DNA from: an uncultured Nocardioides sp.
Lineage (GTDB): Bacteria; Actinomycetota; Actinomycetes; Propionibacteriales; Nocardioidaceae
Direction: 5' to 3'
Length of the DNA: 64,000 nt
NCBI RefSeq assembly: GCF_947489365.1
Contig: NZ_CANLDB010000011.1
Coordinates: forward strand, 27,918 to 91,917
In this document: piece by piece, positions 33,533 through 42,187 of the stretch
Layout: the number at the start of each line of letters is the position of its first letter
Position numbering within the stretch: position 1 is the stretch's first letter
Notes under the pieces: model-generated
What the model saw: only the letters and a program-made list of their open reading frames with translations
What the model was told of the DNA's origin: nothing
The model's database searches: none
Position numbers and translations under genes: made by a program

Positions 33533-36298
33533 TCAGCCCCCGTCCGGGCGGCGCAGCGCCACGAGGTCACGCAGGTCGGCGTCGTCCAGCTCGGTCAGGG
33601 CGGTCTCGCCGCGGGCTAGGACGCTGTCGGCGATCCCCCGCTTGCGCTCCAGCAGCAGGCCGATGCGCTCCTCGACGGTGCCCTCGCACATGAGCCGGTG
33701 GACCTGGACCGGGCGGGTCCGGCCGATCCGGTGGGCGCGGTCGGTGGCCTGGTCCTCGACGGCGGGGTTCCACCAGCGGTCGACGTGGACGACGTGGTCG
33801 GCGCGGGTCAGGTTCAGCCCGGTGCCACCGGCCTTGAGCGAGAGCAGGAACACCGGGACCTCCCCGGCCTGGAACGACGCCACCATCCGCTCCCGCTCGG
33901 CGACCGGGGTGCCGCCGTGCAGCAGGTGGTGCTCGACGCCCAGCCGCGCCAGGTGGACCGACACCAGCCGGGCCATCGCGACGTACTGGGTGAACACCAG
34001 CGCGGCGCCGTCCTCGGCGACGACGGTGCCGAGGAGGTCGCCGAGCAGGTCGAGCTTCTCGGAGCGGCCGGCGAGCCGGGGGTCGGTCTGGGCGAGGAAC
34101 TGCGCCGGGTGGTTGCAGATCTGCTTCAGCCCGGTCAGCAGCGTCAGGACCAGGCCGCGGCGGTGGTCGGGGTCGGACCGGGCGATGCGTTCCATCGTGT
34201 CCCGGACGAAGCCCTCGTACAGGACCGTCTGCTCCGTCGTGAGGCCCAGGACGTGGTCGGTGTCGAACTTCGCCGGCAGCTCCGGGGCGACGCCGGGGTC
34301 GGACTTGCGCCGTCGAAGGAGGAAGGGCGTGACGAGGTCCGCGAAGTGCCGGGCGGTCTCCGGGTCGTTCCCGGACTCGATGGGCACGGCCCACCGGCGC
34401 CGGAAGGCCAGCCGGCTGCCGAGCAGGCCGGGGCAGGCCCAGTCGAGGATCGCCCACAGCTCCTCGAGGTTGTTCTCCACCGGGGTGCCCGTGAGGGCGA
34501 CGCGGGCCGTCGAGTCCACCCTGCGGAGGGCCCGCGCCGTGGCGGAACGGGGGTTCTTCACGTGCTGCGCCTCGTCGGCGACCACGAGGTCCCACCCCGC
34601 GCCGGCGAGGTCGTCGACGGCAGTGCGCAGGGTGCCGTACGTCGTCAGCACGAACCCGCCGGTCACGCCCTCCAACGAACGCCGCGTGCCGTGGAAGCGG
34701 CGGACCTCGACGCCGGGGGCGAAGCGGCGGATCTCGGCCTCCCAGTTGCCGAGCAGGGAGGTGGGGCACACGACGAGCGTCGCCCCGGGGGCCACGCCAC
34801 GCTGCTCGGCGAGGTGCCGCCGGTGCAGGTGGAGGGCGATCGTGGTCAGCGTCTTGCCGAGGCCCATGTCGTCGGCGAGGCAGCCGCCGAGGCCGCGCGC
34901 GGTGAGGTCGGCGAGCCAGGTCAGGCCGTGGCGCTGGTAGTCGCGCAGCGTCGCGTCGAGGCCGGGCGGGTCGGGCACGGGCTCGCGGGTGGCGGCGCCG
35001 AGCAGGTCGGCGCGCAGCCGCTCGAGGGTGGCGCCGACGACGACCTGCTCCTCGGCGTGCTCGACCTCGACGCGCCCCGAGAGGCCCGCGGCGACGGCCT
35101 CGACGGCGGGGACCGTCCGCAGCAGGCGCTTGCGGGCGCGGCGGGCGGTCAGCGGGTCGACGACGACCCAGTTGCCGCGCAGCCGGAGCAGCGGGCTGGT
35201 GGCGTCGGCGAGCTCGTCCATCTCGGCGTCCGTGAGGGGCTCGCCGTGGAGCGAGACCCTCCAGTTGAAGGCGAACACCGCCCGCGTGGAGAGCAGACCC
35301 TCCTGGATCTCGCCCTCCCGGACGACCTTCTCGCGGGGACCCTGCTGCTCGGGGACCGCGTCGAGGACGGCGACGGTCGTGAGGTCGCGGCCCAGGCTGC
35401 GGGGCCACAGGACGTCGACACCGCGGTCCCGTAGCGCCTCCACCCCGTGCTCGAGGAGGTCGGCGACCTCCTCGCCGTCGAGGGTGATCTGGTCCGGGAC
35501 GGCGAGGTCCAGCAGCCGGTCGAGGACCGGCCAGGCCTGTGCGGCCGCGCGCAGCGCGATCCCGGCGTGGACGCGGGCGCGGTCGCCGAAGCCGTGGGAG
35601 GCGTCGGGTCCGTTCTCGGTCCACAGCGTGGCCGCGTCGGCGAGGTGCAGCGGGTTCCGCTCGTCGTGGACCTGCGCGACGACGCGGACGGCCCCGCCGC
35701 GCAGCTCCTGCTCGTCGGCCTCGACCCGCAGCGAGAGGGTGACGAGCTGGGGCCGGTCGTCGGTGACCGCGGACAGCTTGGCGGCCAGGCGGCGGCCCAG
35801 CCGGTCGCCGTACGACGGGGCCGGCGGGCTCGCGGCCGGGGGGCGGTGGAGCGCCACCGACGGTCGGGCGGCGCGCGTGGGGGCGGCCCGCGGCATCGTG
35901 TCCACGACCGCGGCGACGACCGAGTCGACGAGCTCGCGGGCCGCGGCGGCGTCGAGGTCGCCGTACGCCCGGGCCGCGGCGAGGGCCGCGGCGCGCTCCT
36001 CCTCCGCCGCGGTCGGGGCGGGGACGCGCCAGCAGGGCGCGCCGTCCGCGGTGGTGCCGGGCTCGAACCGGGCCGCGGCGACCATCCGGACGCCGAGCAG
36101 CGCCGCACCCGCGAGCAGAGCCACGCTGGGGTCGACGTCGTCCCGGGCGGTGGCGCGGGTGAGCACCGGCAGCGCCGCCTGCATCGGCAGGGGGACGGTC
36201 CGGGCGCGGTCCGACCCGCCGGTGAAGGTCACCACGGTCTCGCGGGGCGGGTCGGCGACCGACAGCTCGGCGGGGCCCGTGAGGGGGACGAAGCTCAG
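33533..36298 (-). CDS. SNF2-family DEAD/DEAH helicase
   Basis: About 921 residues. After an N-terminal region of some 440 residues typical of bacterial SNF2 proteins comes the ATPase: GCLADDMGLGKTLTTIALHL (motif I), VVADEAQHVKN (motif II), VALTGTPVENNLEELWAILDW, then the helicase C-terminal half with LVFTQYVAMARLVSVHL and SLKAGGTGLNLTRADHVVHVDRWWNPAVEDQATDRAHRIGR. It should remodel protein-DNA complexes using ATP. AGGAGG (complement of 36305-36310) is six bases before CTG 36298, followed by SFVPLTGPAEL, so a CTG start is proposed; the alternative GTG at 36382 has no such signal. Forms a pair with the SWIM gene. Confidence 0.9.
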   Translation of the reverse strand: MSFVPLTGPAELSVADPPRETVVTFTGGSDRARTVPLPMQAALPVLTRATARDDVDPSVALLAGAALLGVRMVAAARFEPGTTADGAPCWRVPAPTAAEEERAAALAAARAYGDLDAAAARELVDSVVAAVVDTMPRAAPTRAARPSVALHRPPAASPPAPSYGDRLGRRLAAKLSAVTDDRPQLVTLSLRVEADEQELRGGAVRVVAQVHDERNPLHLADAATLWTENGPDASHGFGDRARVHAGIALRAAAQAWPVLDRLLDLAVPDQITLDGEEVADLLEHGVEALRDRGVDVLWPRSLGRDLTTVAVLDAVPEQQGPREKVVREGEIQEGLLSTRAVFAFNWRVSLHGEPLTDAEMDELADATSPLLRLRGNWVVVDPLTARRARKRLLRTVPAVEAVAAGLSGRVEVEHAEEQVVVGATLERLRADLLGAATREPVPDPPGLDATLRDYQRHGLTWLADLTARGLGGCLADDMGLGKTLTTIALHLHRRHLAEQRGVAPGATLVVCPTSLLGNWEAEIRRFAPGVEVRRFHGTRRSLEGVTGGFVLTTYGTLRTAVDDLAGAGWDLVVADEAQHVKNPRSATARALRRVDSTARVALTGTPVENNLEELWAILDWACPGLLGSRLAFRRRWAVPIESGNDPETARHFADLVTPFLLRRRKSDPGVAPELPAKFDTDHVLGLTTEQTVLYEGFVRDTMERIARSDPDHRRGLVLTLLTGLKQICNHPAQFLAQTDPRLAGRSEKLDLLGDLLGTVVAEDGAALVFTQYVAMARLVSVHLARLGVEHHLLHGGTPVAERERMVASFQAGEVPVFLLSLKAGGTGLNLTRADHVVHVDRWWNPAVEDQATDRAHRIGRTRPVQVHRLMCEGTVEERIGLLLERKRGIADSVLARGETALTELDDADLRDLVALRRPDGG

Positions 36299-36724
36299 CG
36301 GGCACCTCCTGGACGACGACGGACCGGCGTCCGTCGCGACCAGCGTAGGGGCCGCCGCCGACGCCGCCCGGAGTCCGCGCACGGCCTGCCCGCGGACCGT
36401 GCCTCCACCGGGTCGGGACCGTCATCCCCACCCGGTGGATAACCTGTGAACACTGTTCACCGGCGAGGTGTCACACGTGTCGGCAGGGCTCTGACCTGCG
36501 ACGACGGACGCCCCGAGGCGACATGACCGCCGTCGTGACCGGGAACACGCCGCGTCGACTTGCACCCGGCCGTGGCCCCCCGCCACCGTGGTGGGCTGCC
36601 GTTGCGCGTCACCGTCGACCGCACGCGACCGCCGCCACCGGGTGTGCCCCGGTGTGCGCGCCCCGTCCCCCCCGGGACCGCTCCTGACCCGTCCCCGTGA
36701 CCGTGCCCAGGAAAGGCCTCACGA
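36299..36724. promoter_or_regulatory. Intergenic region with nested inverted repeats before the glycosyltransferase operon
   Basis: CCACCGGGT (36405-36413) and ACCCGGTGG (36430-36438) are perfect 9-bp arms with a 16-base loop. Immediately after lie TAACCT (36440-36445, -10-like, plus strand) and the palindrome GTGAACACTGTTCAC (36446-36460). If transcription starts near 36452 the 5' leader would be about 270 bases; it is GC-rich, with hairpins such as GCCACCGTGGTGGGC near 36580, but matches no riboswitch I know. AGGAAAGG at 36709-36716 is the ribosome binding site for the next gene. No other gene is seen here. Confidence 0.5.
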
Positions 36725-38620
36725 ATGACCCTGCGCATGCTTCCCCCCGCCGGCCGGCTCGTCGACCGCGACGACCTGGTCCGACCCCGTCCCGCCCGCA
36801 TCGGGCGCCCCCCGCGTCGCGAGATCGTCGCCGTCCTCGCCCCCCGGTGGGCCGAGGGCTCGGCCGTGACGCCGTCCGCCCTGCCCCCCGCCGAGGTGCT
36901 CGAGAGCGCGGCCCGCGACCTGTCGCGCCACCTGCGCCCCGACGAGCTCGTCACCGTGCTCCCCGACGGGAGGCTGGCCCTGCGCCTGCGGCGCGACGAC
37001 CGGTCGGCCCGTCCCGTCCGGCTGCAGGCCATGGCGTACCACGCCATCGAGGTCCTCTCCGCCCTCGCGCCCGGTGACGCGGGCCTGCTCGACCTCGGCG
37101 TCGGGTGGGCGCCCGTCAACCGCCGGCTGAGCCCGGTCGCGGCCCTGGACGAGGCGACGGACGCCGCCGAGGAGTCGGTCCGCCAGCGCGACATGCAGCC
37201 CCGGGCGACCCCGTCGGCACGCCGCTCCCGGACGCCGCGCATCACGCGGTGGTCGACCGGCCACCAGATCCTGTGGGCGACCGTCGGCACGGTGGGCGCC
37301 GGTTTCCTCGGCCTCGTCGCGACGTCCCTCGTCGGCCTCGACCTCTCCAGCGGCCTCTACTGGGCGCTGGTCGTCTCGCTGCTCGTCACCGCGGTGACGA
37401 TCTGGGCGGAGTCGGCCGCCGCCTTCGACCCGCCGCGGCTGCCGCCGCGGCCCGAGACCCCGGCCCCGCGGGCGACCGCCGTCGTCGCGGCGTACCTGCC
37501 GAACGAGGCCGACACCATCCTCGAGACCCTGCGGGTGTTCCTCGCGCACGACTACCCCGGTGGCCTGCAGGTGCTGCTCGCCTACAACTCGCCCACGCCC
37601 CTGGCCGTCGAGGTCGAGCTGCACGCGATGGCGGAGTCCGAGCCCGACCTGACCGTGATCCGGGTGCCCGACAGCACCTCCAAGGCGCAGAACGTCAACG
37701 CCGCGCTCCGCGTGGCCGAGGGCGAGATCGTCGGGGTCTTCGACGCCGACCACCACCCCGCGGACGGCGCCTTCGAGCGGGCCTGGCACTGGCTGGCCGA
37801 GGAGGCCGACGTCGTGCAGGGCCACTGCGTCATCCGCAACGGCGGCACGAACTGGCTGACCCGCCTCGTCGCCGTCGAGTTCGAGCAGATCTACGCCGTC
37901 GCCCACCCCGGTCGGGCCCAGCTGCACGGCTTCGGGATCTTCGGCGGGTCGAACGGTTTCTGGCGCGCCTCGGCGCTGGAGCAGGTGCGCCTGCGCGGTT
38001 CGTTCCTCACCGAGGACATCGAGGCCTCCATGCGCGTGCTCGCCGCCGGCGGCCGGATCGTGTCCGACCCCGGCCTCGTCAGCCGCGAGCTGGCACCCGA
38101 GACGCTCCGCCAGCTGTGGAAGCAGCGGATGCGCTGGGCGCAGGGCTGGTTCCAGGTGTCGTGCCGCCACCTGCGGCCGGTGCTGAGCTCCCCGCTGCTG
38201 TCGGCCCGCCAGAAGCTCGGGGCGACGTACCTCATGGGCTGGCGCGAGCTCTACCCGTGGATCGCGATGGCCACCTGGCCGCTGCTCGCGTTCCTGGCGT
38301 GGCGCGACGGCGGCATCGACATGACCTCGCCGATCTTCGCCCTGCTCACCCTCGTGGTGACCGTCTCCGGGCCGGTGCAGACCCTCGCCGCGTGGCGACT
38401 GGCCGCGCCGGAGATCCGGCAGCACCCCCGGTGGTTCGCCTACGCGCTGGTCGGCAACCTGCTCGGCTACACCGCTTTCAAGAACCTGGTGAACCGGGTG
38501 GCCCACCTCAAGCAGCTGCGCGGCGAGCACCAGTGGGTGGTCACCCCGCGCACCGCCGGCAACCACACCGCCGACGACACCGACACCGACACCGAGACCC
38601 CGATCGAGGAGGCCGCGTGA
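36725..38620 (+). CDS. Membrane glycosyltransferase family 2 (processive type)
   Basis: 631 residues. Residues 1-165 are a soluble domain; two membrane helices follow (ILWATVGTVGAGFLGLVATSLVG and LYWALVVSLLVTAVTIW); the GT2 domain spans about 245-500; and at least two C-terminal helices end the protein. The catalytic motifs are ATAVVAAYLPNEADTI, GEIVGVFDADHHP (DxD), GSFLTEDIEASMRV (TED) and KQRMRWAQGW (QxxRW), the set found in cellulose/hyaluronan-type synthases. The N-terminal domain looks like a decayed GGDEF-type fold (ARDLSRHLRPDELVTVLPDGRLAL). It probably makes and exports a surface polysaccharide. Good ribosome binding site; overlaps the acyltransferase gene by four bases. Confidence 0.9.
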   Translation: MTLRMLPPAGRLVDRDDLVRPRPARIGRPPRREIVAVLAPRWAEGSAVTPSALPPAEVLESAARDLSRHLRPDELVTVLPDGRLALRLRRDDRSARPVRLQAMAYHAIEVLSALAPGDAGLLDLGVGWAPVNRRLSPVAALDEATDAAEESVRQRDMQPRATPSARRSRTPRITRWSTGHQILWATVGTVGAGFLGLVATSLVGLDLSSGLYWALVVSLLVTAVTIWAESAAAFDPPRLPPRPETPAPRATAVVAAYLPNEADTILETLRVFLAHDYPGGLQVLLAYNSPTPLAVEVELHAMAESEPDLTVIRVPDSTSKAQNVNAALRVAEGEIVGVFDADHHPADGAFERAWHWLAEEADVVQGHCVIRNGGTNWLTRLVAVEFEQIYAVAHPGRAQLHGFGIFGGSNGFWRASALEQVRLRGSFLTEDIEASMRVLAAGGRIVSDPGLVSRELAPETLRQLWKQRMRWAQGWFQVSCRHLRPVLSSPLLSARQKLGATYLMGWRELYPWIAMATWPLLAFLAWRDGGIDMTSPIFALLTLVVTVSGPVQTLAAWRLAAPEIRQHPRWFAYALVGNLLGYTAFKNLVNRVAHLKQLRGEHQWVVTPRTAGNHTADDTDTDTETPIEEAA

Positions 38621-39840
38621 CCACGGCGACCCCCACCCCCACGACCGCCGCCCCCGCTCCCGCCCGGGAGGACCGGGGCCCCCGCTACCCGCTGGGCGTG
38701 ATCCGGGCGCTGGCCGCGCTGTCGGTGCTCACCTTCCACGCCTACCAGCTGAACCGCACCGGCCCGACGTCCGCGTGGCCCTGGGACGGGCTGCCGCACC
38801 AGCTCATGCTGGGCACGGACGCCTTCGTCGACCTGTTCTTCGTCCTGTCGGCCCTCGTGCTCTGGCTACCGGTGGCCCGCGCGGCCGTCGACGGCCGGAC
38901 CGGACGTCCGGGCTGGGTGGTGCTCGTCCGACGCATGGCCCGGCTGCTACCGCTGTACGTGGTGGTCGTCCTCCTCGTGTGGGCGGTCACCAACCCGAGC
39001 CTGCCGGGCCACTGGGGCGACCTGCTGCTGCACCTGACGTTCACCCACGTCTACTCCGACACCTACATCTTCTGGACCAACGGACCGGCCTGGACGCTGG
39101 CCGTCGAGTTCCACTTCTACCTGCTGGTCGCGGCCCTCGTCCCGCTCCTGCACCGCCTCACCGCCGGGGTCGCCGACCGGCGCCGCCGTACGGCCCTCGT
39201 CGCGGCGCCGGGCGTCGCGCTGGTGCTCGCCGGGCTCGCCTACCTCGCCGTGGTCGTCCTCGTCGTGCAGCCGGAGCCGACGAACTGGTCGATCACCTTC
39301 TCGCCGCTGTCGCGGGCCGCGGACTTCGGCCTGGGCATGCTGCTCGCCGTCCTCGCCGCGTCCGGGGTCCGGCTCCCGCGGCCCGGGCGGTGGGCGGCCG
39401 CGACGACGGGCCTGCTCGCCCTCGCGGTCCTCGCCGTGCAGCGGCCCCACGACCTGTCGGGCCTGTGGTGGCACCCGGCGTACGCCGCCGCCATCGCGGT
39501 GGCCCTCGCCGCCGTCGTCCTGCACGACGGTCCGTGGCCGCGGGTGCTGACCCTGCCGTCCATGACCTGGCTCGGCGGGCTCGGCTACGGCATCTACCTG
39601 ATCCACGAGCCGGCGATGCGTCTGCTCGGGCACCTCGGCGTTCTGCCCGATCCCGCCCCCGGCGGGGTCTTCCTCGTCACCGCCGTGCTGGTCGCCGTGC
39701 CGACCGTGGCACTGGCCTGGCTCAGCAGCCGCACCGTCGAGGCCGGCGGGCTGCGCCTGCTGCGCTCGATCGACGGGCGGGGGCGCCGGGTGGAGTACTA
39801 CCCGGACGGCGCCCACCGGCCCGCGGCCGGCGCCCGCTGA
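38617..39840 (+). CDS. Acyltransferase 3 family membrane protein (OafA/YrhL type)
   Basis: 407 residues. The pattern is that of integral membrane O-acyltransferases: GVIRALAALSVLTFHAYQLN with the conserved His, DAFVDLFFVLSALVLWLP, VRRMARLLPLYVVVV, WTLAVEFHFYLLVA, then several more helices and LGYGIYLIHEPAMRLL near the end; about ten membrane segments. It should acylate a sugar or glycan at the membrane. GTG at 38617 overlaps the glycosyltransferase stop (GTGA) and has GGAGG just upstream, so the two are translationally coupled; O-acylation of the polymer made by that enzyme is a reasonable inference. Confidence 0.92.
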   Translation: MTTATPTPTTAAPAPAREDRGPRYPLGVIRALAALSVLTFHAYQLNRTGPTSAWPWDGLPHQLMLGTDAFVDLFFVLSALVLWLPVARAAVDGRTGRPGWVVLVRRMARLLPLYVVVVLLVWAVTNPSLPGHWGDLLLHLTFTHVYSDTYIFWTNGPAWTLAVEFHFYLLVAALVPLLHRLTAGVADRRRRTALVAAPGVALVLAGLAYLAVVVLVVQPEPTNWSITFSPLSRAADFGLGMLLAVLAASGVRLPRPGRWAAATTGLLALAVLAVQRPHDLSGLWWHPAYAAAIAVALAAVVLHDGPWPRVLTLPSMTWLGGLGYGIYLIHEPAMRLLGHLGVLPDPAPGGVFLVTAVLVAVPTVALAWLSSRTVEAGGLRLLRSIDGRGRRVEYYPDGAHRPAAGAR

Positions 39841-39861
39841 CGGGCGCGCCTGCCGCGCACC

Positions 39862-42048
39862 TCAGGCCTGCAGGCCCAGGGTCAGAGGCAGGACGGCCCC
39901 GGCCCCGGCGCCGCGCAGCGCCCGTCCCGCGACGGTGAGCGTCCAGCCGGTCACCTGCAGGTCGTCGACCAGCAAGACCGTCCCCGTGACCTCGTCACGG
40001 TCGGGCGCGAGCTCGAGGGCGTAGCGCCGCTGCACCGCCGCCACCCGGCGCGCGGAGTTCGCGGCGCCGCGCCCCGGCTCGACGTCGGGGTCCACCACGG
40101 CCAGGCGCGCGACGATCGGGACGCCGAGCGAGCGGGACACCCCGCTCGCGAGGTCCCGGACCAGCTGCGGGCGGGTGGTCGAGTCGACGTACGCCACCGA
40201 GGAGACGGCCCGCGCCTCGGGCCAGTCCCCGAGCACCTCGAGGACGGCCTGCACCAGCCCGGGGGGCACCGGTCCGTCCTGGTCGTCGACGCGAGCCGTG
40301 AACAGCGCCCGCAGCGCCTGGCCGTGGCCGAGGTCGGTGAGGCGGGCGACGGCCCGGCCCTCCGCGGGGCCGTCGGCGATCTTGCCCTTGAGGTCGAGGC
40401 CGAGGTTGGCGAGGCCGGTGGGCCAGAGCTTGCGCGGCGACAGCGTCACGCCCGGGCGGGCGAGCGCCTCGTCGGCGGCACTCAGGGCGTCGTCGCTGAC
40501 CGACGCCGCGAGGTCGAGGCCGCCGCAGTTGTCGCAGCGTCCGCACGCGGCCGAGGCGCCCTCCGGCAGGGGGTCGTCGAGCTGGCGACGCAGGTAGGCC
40601 ATGCGGCACTCGTCGGTGTCGAGGTAGTCGAGCATCGCCTGCTGCTCGCGCTCCCGCGCCTCGGTGACACGGCGGTAGCGCTCCTCGTCGTACGTCCACG
40701 GCTGCCCGGTGGACTCCCAGCCGCCGCGGACCCGCCGGACGGCGCCGTCGACGTCGAGCACCTTGAGCATGGTCTCGAGGCGGGTGCGGGACAGGTCGAC
40801 GTACGTCTCGAGGACGGCGGTGCTGGAGGTCCCCTGCTCGGCCAGGGCGGCGAGCGTGTCGCGGACCTGCTGCTCGCGGGGGAAGGCCAGGGAGGCGAAG
40901 TACGCCCAGATGTCGCGGTCCTCGGTGGCGGGCAGCAGGACGGCGGGGGCCTCGGGCGTGCCGCGGCCCGCACGGCCGACCTGCTGGTAGTAGCTCACCG
41001 GCGACGCGGGGGCACCGAGGTTGACCACGAACCCGAGGGTGGCGTCGAAGCCCATCCCGAGCGCGCTGGTCGCGACGAGGGCCTTGACGCGCCCGGCGAT
41101 GAGGTCGGCCTCGAGGCTCTGGCGCTCGGCGGTCTCGGTGCGCCCGGAGTACGCGGCCACCGTGTGCCCGGCCTTGCGCAGGTGCTCCGCGACCTCCTCG
41201 GTCGCCGCGACGGTGAGGCAGTAGACGATGCCCGAGCCGGGGAGGTCGCCCAGGTGCTCGGCGAGCCAGGCGAGCCGTTGCTGCGCCGTGCGGAGGCGGA
41301 CGACGCCCAGCCGGAGGGACTCGCGGTCCAGGGAGCCCCGCAGCACGAGGACGCCCTGCCGCTCCAGCTCGGCGTCCTCCGCGCGGGAGGTCGCGAGCTG
41401 CTCGGCGACGTCACGGGTCACCCGCTCGTTGGCCGTCGCCGTCGTCGCCAGCACGGGGATGCCGGTCTGCAGGTCGCCCAGCAGGGTGCGGATGCGGCGG
41501 TAGTCGGGGCGGAAGTCGTGACCCCAGTCGGAGATGCAGTGGGCCTCGTCGACGACGAGCAGACCGGTGGTCGCCGCCAGCCGCGGCAGGACCTCGTCGC
41601 GGAACGACGGGTTGTTGAGCCGCTCCGGGCTCACCAGGAGGACGTCGACCCCGCCGCTCGAGATGTCCGCGTGCACGGCCTCCCAGTCGTCGAGGTTGGT
41701 GGAGTTGATGGTGACGGCCTTGATCCCGGCCCGTTCCGCCGCCTCGATCTGGTTGCGCATCAGCGCCAGCAGCGGGCTCACGATGACCGTCGGACCCGCA
41801 CCGCGGGCACGCAGCAGCGCCGTGGCGAGGAAGTAGACCGCCGACTTGCCCCACCCGGTGCGCTGCACCACCAGCGCGCGCCGCCGGTCGACGGCGAGCG
41901 CCTCGATCGCCGTCCACTGGTCCTCACGGAGCACCGCGTCGTCACGCCCCACCAGCCGCCGCAGGAGGCCCTCGGCCTCCTCCCGCACGGCGGCGCGGTC
42001 CGCCGTACCGCTGCTCGGCTCCGCCTGCGTCGCGCTCGTCGAGGTCAT
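39862..42048 (-). CDS. RecQ-type DNA helicase with phosphoribosyltransferase-like C-terminus
   Basis: 728 residues. Helicase core: LREDQWTAIEAL (motif 0), VVQRTGWGKSAVYFLA (motif I), VVDEAHCISDWGHDFRPDYR (DEAH), TTATAN, ALVATSALGMGFD and SYYQQVGRAGRG (motif VI). A RecQ zinc site follows (DECRMAYLRRQLDD ... CGRCDNC). The C-terminal 200 residues are not HRDC: they end GTVLLVDDLQVTGWTLTVAGRALRGAGAGAVLPLTLG, which is the PRPP-binding loop pattern of phosphoribosyltransferases (VDDLxxTGxT) in slightly altered form. It unwinds DNA in repair; the role of the extra domain is unknown. ATG at 42048. Confidence 0.93.
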   Translation of the reverse strand: MTSTSATQAEPSSGTADRAAVREEAEGLLRRLVGRDDAVLREDQWTAIEALAVDRRRALVVQRTGWGKSAVYFLATALLRARGAGPTVIVSPLLALMRNQIEAAERAGIKAVTINSTNLDDWEAVHADISSGGVDVLLVSPERLNNPSFRDEVLPRLAATTGLLVVDEAHCISDWGHDFRPDYRRIRTLLGDLQTGIPVLATTATANERVTRDVAEQLATSRAEDAELERQGVLVLRGSLDRESLRLGVVRLRTAQQRLAWLAEHLGDLPGSGIVYCLTVAATEEVAEHLRKAGHTVAAYSGRTETAERQSLEADLIAGRVKALVATSALGMGFDATLGFVVNLGAPASPVSYYQQVGRAGRGTPEAPAVLLPATEDRDIWAYFASLAFPREQQVRDTLAALAEQGTSSTAVLETYVDLSRTRLETMLKVLDVDGAVRRVRGGWESTGQPWTYDEERYRRVTEAREREQQAMLDYLDTDECRMAYLRRQLDDPLPEGASAACGRCDNCGGLDLAASVSDDALSAADEALARPGVTLSPRKLWPTGLANLGLDLKGKIADGPAEGRAVARLTDLGHGQALRALFTARVDDQDGPVPPGLVQAVLEVLGDWPEARAVSSVAYVDSTTRPQLVRDLASGVSRSLGVPIVARLAVVDPDVEPGRGAANSARRVAAVQRRYALELAPDRDEVTGTVLLVDDLQVTGWTLTVAGRALRGAGAGAVLPLTLGLQA

Positions 42049-42187
42049 GCCGCGTGTCTACCAGCGGACGCGGACATCTCCCCGATCGTTCTCCCCAGGC
42101 CCGGATCGCGGCCGTCCCCTCCCGCGTGACCCAGGTCACGGACGGAGCGTAGGTTGCGAGGACCATTCACGTCTCGGGAGGTCGTCC

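Noticed and set aside
33567..36431. Alternative minus-strand frame of 954 codons across the SNF2 gene
   Set aside because: The protein is Arg/Pro/Gly-rich without helicase motifs; the frame ending at 33533 holds every SNF2 motif.
36460..36720. Riboswitch or small RNA in the leader of the glycosyltransferase operon
   Set aside because: Several GC-rich hairpins are present, but no conserved riboswitch core could be recognised by eye; only the inverted repeats are reported.
32814..42048. Phage defence island built from SNF2, SWIM and RecQ genes
   Set aside because: No nuclease, methyltransferase, toxin or known defence partner is adjacent, and the helicases are separated by a polysaccharide operon; ordinary repair or remodelling roles fit better.
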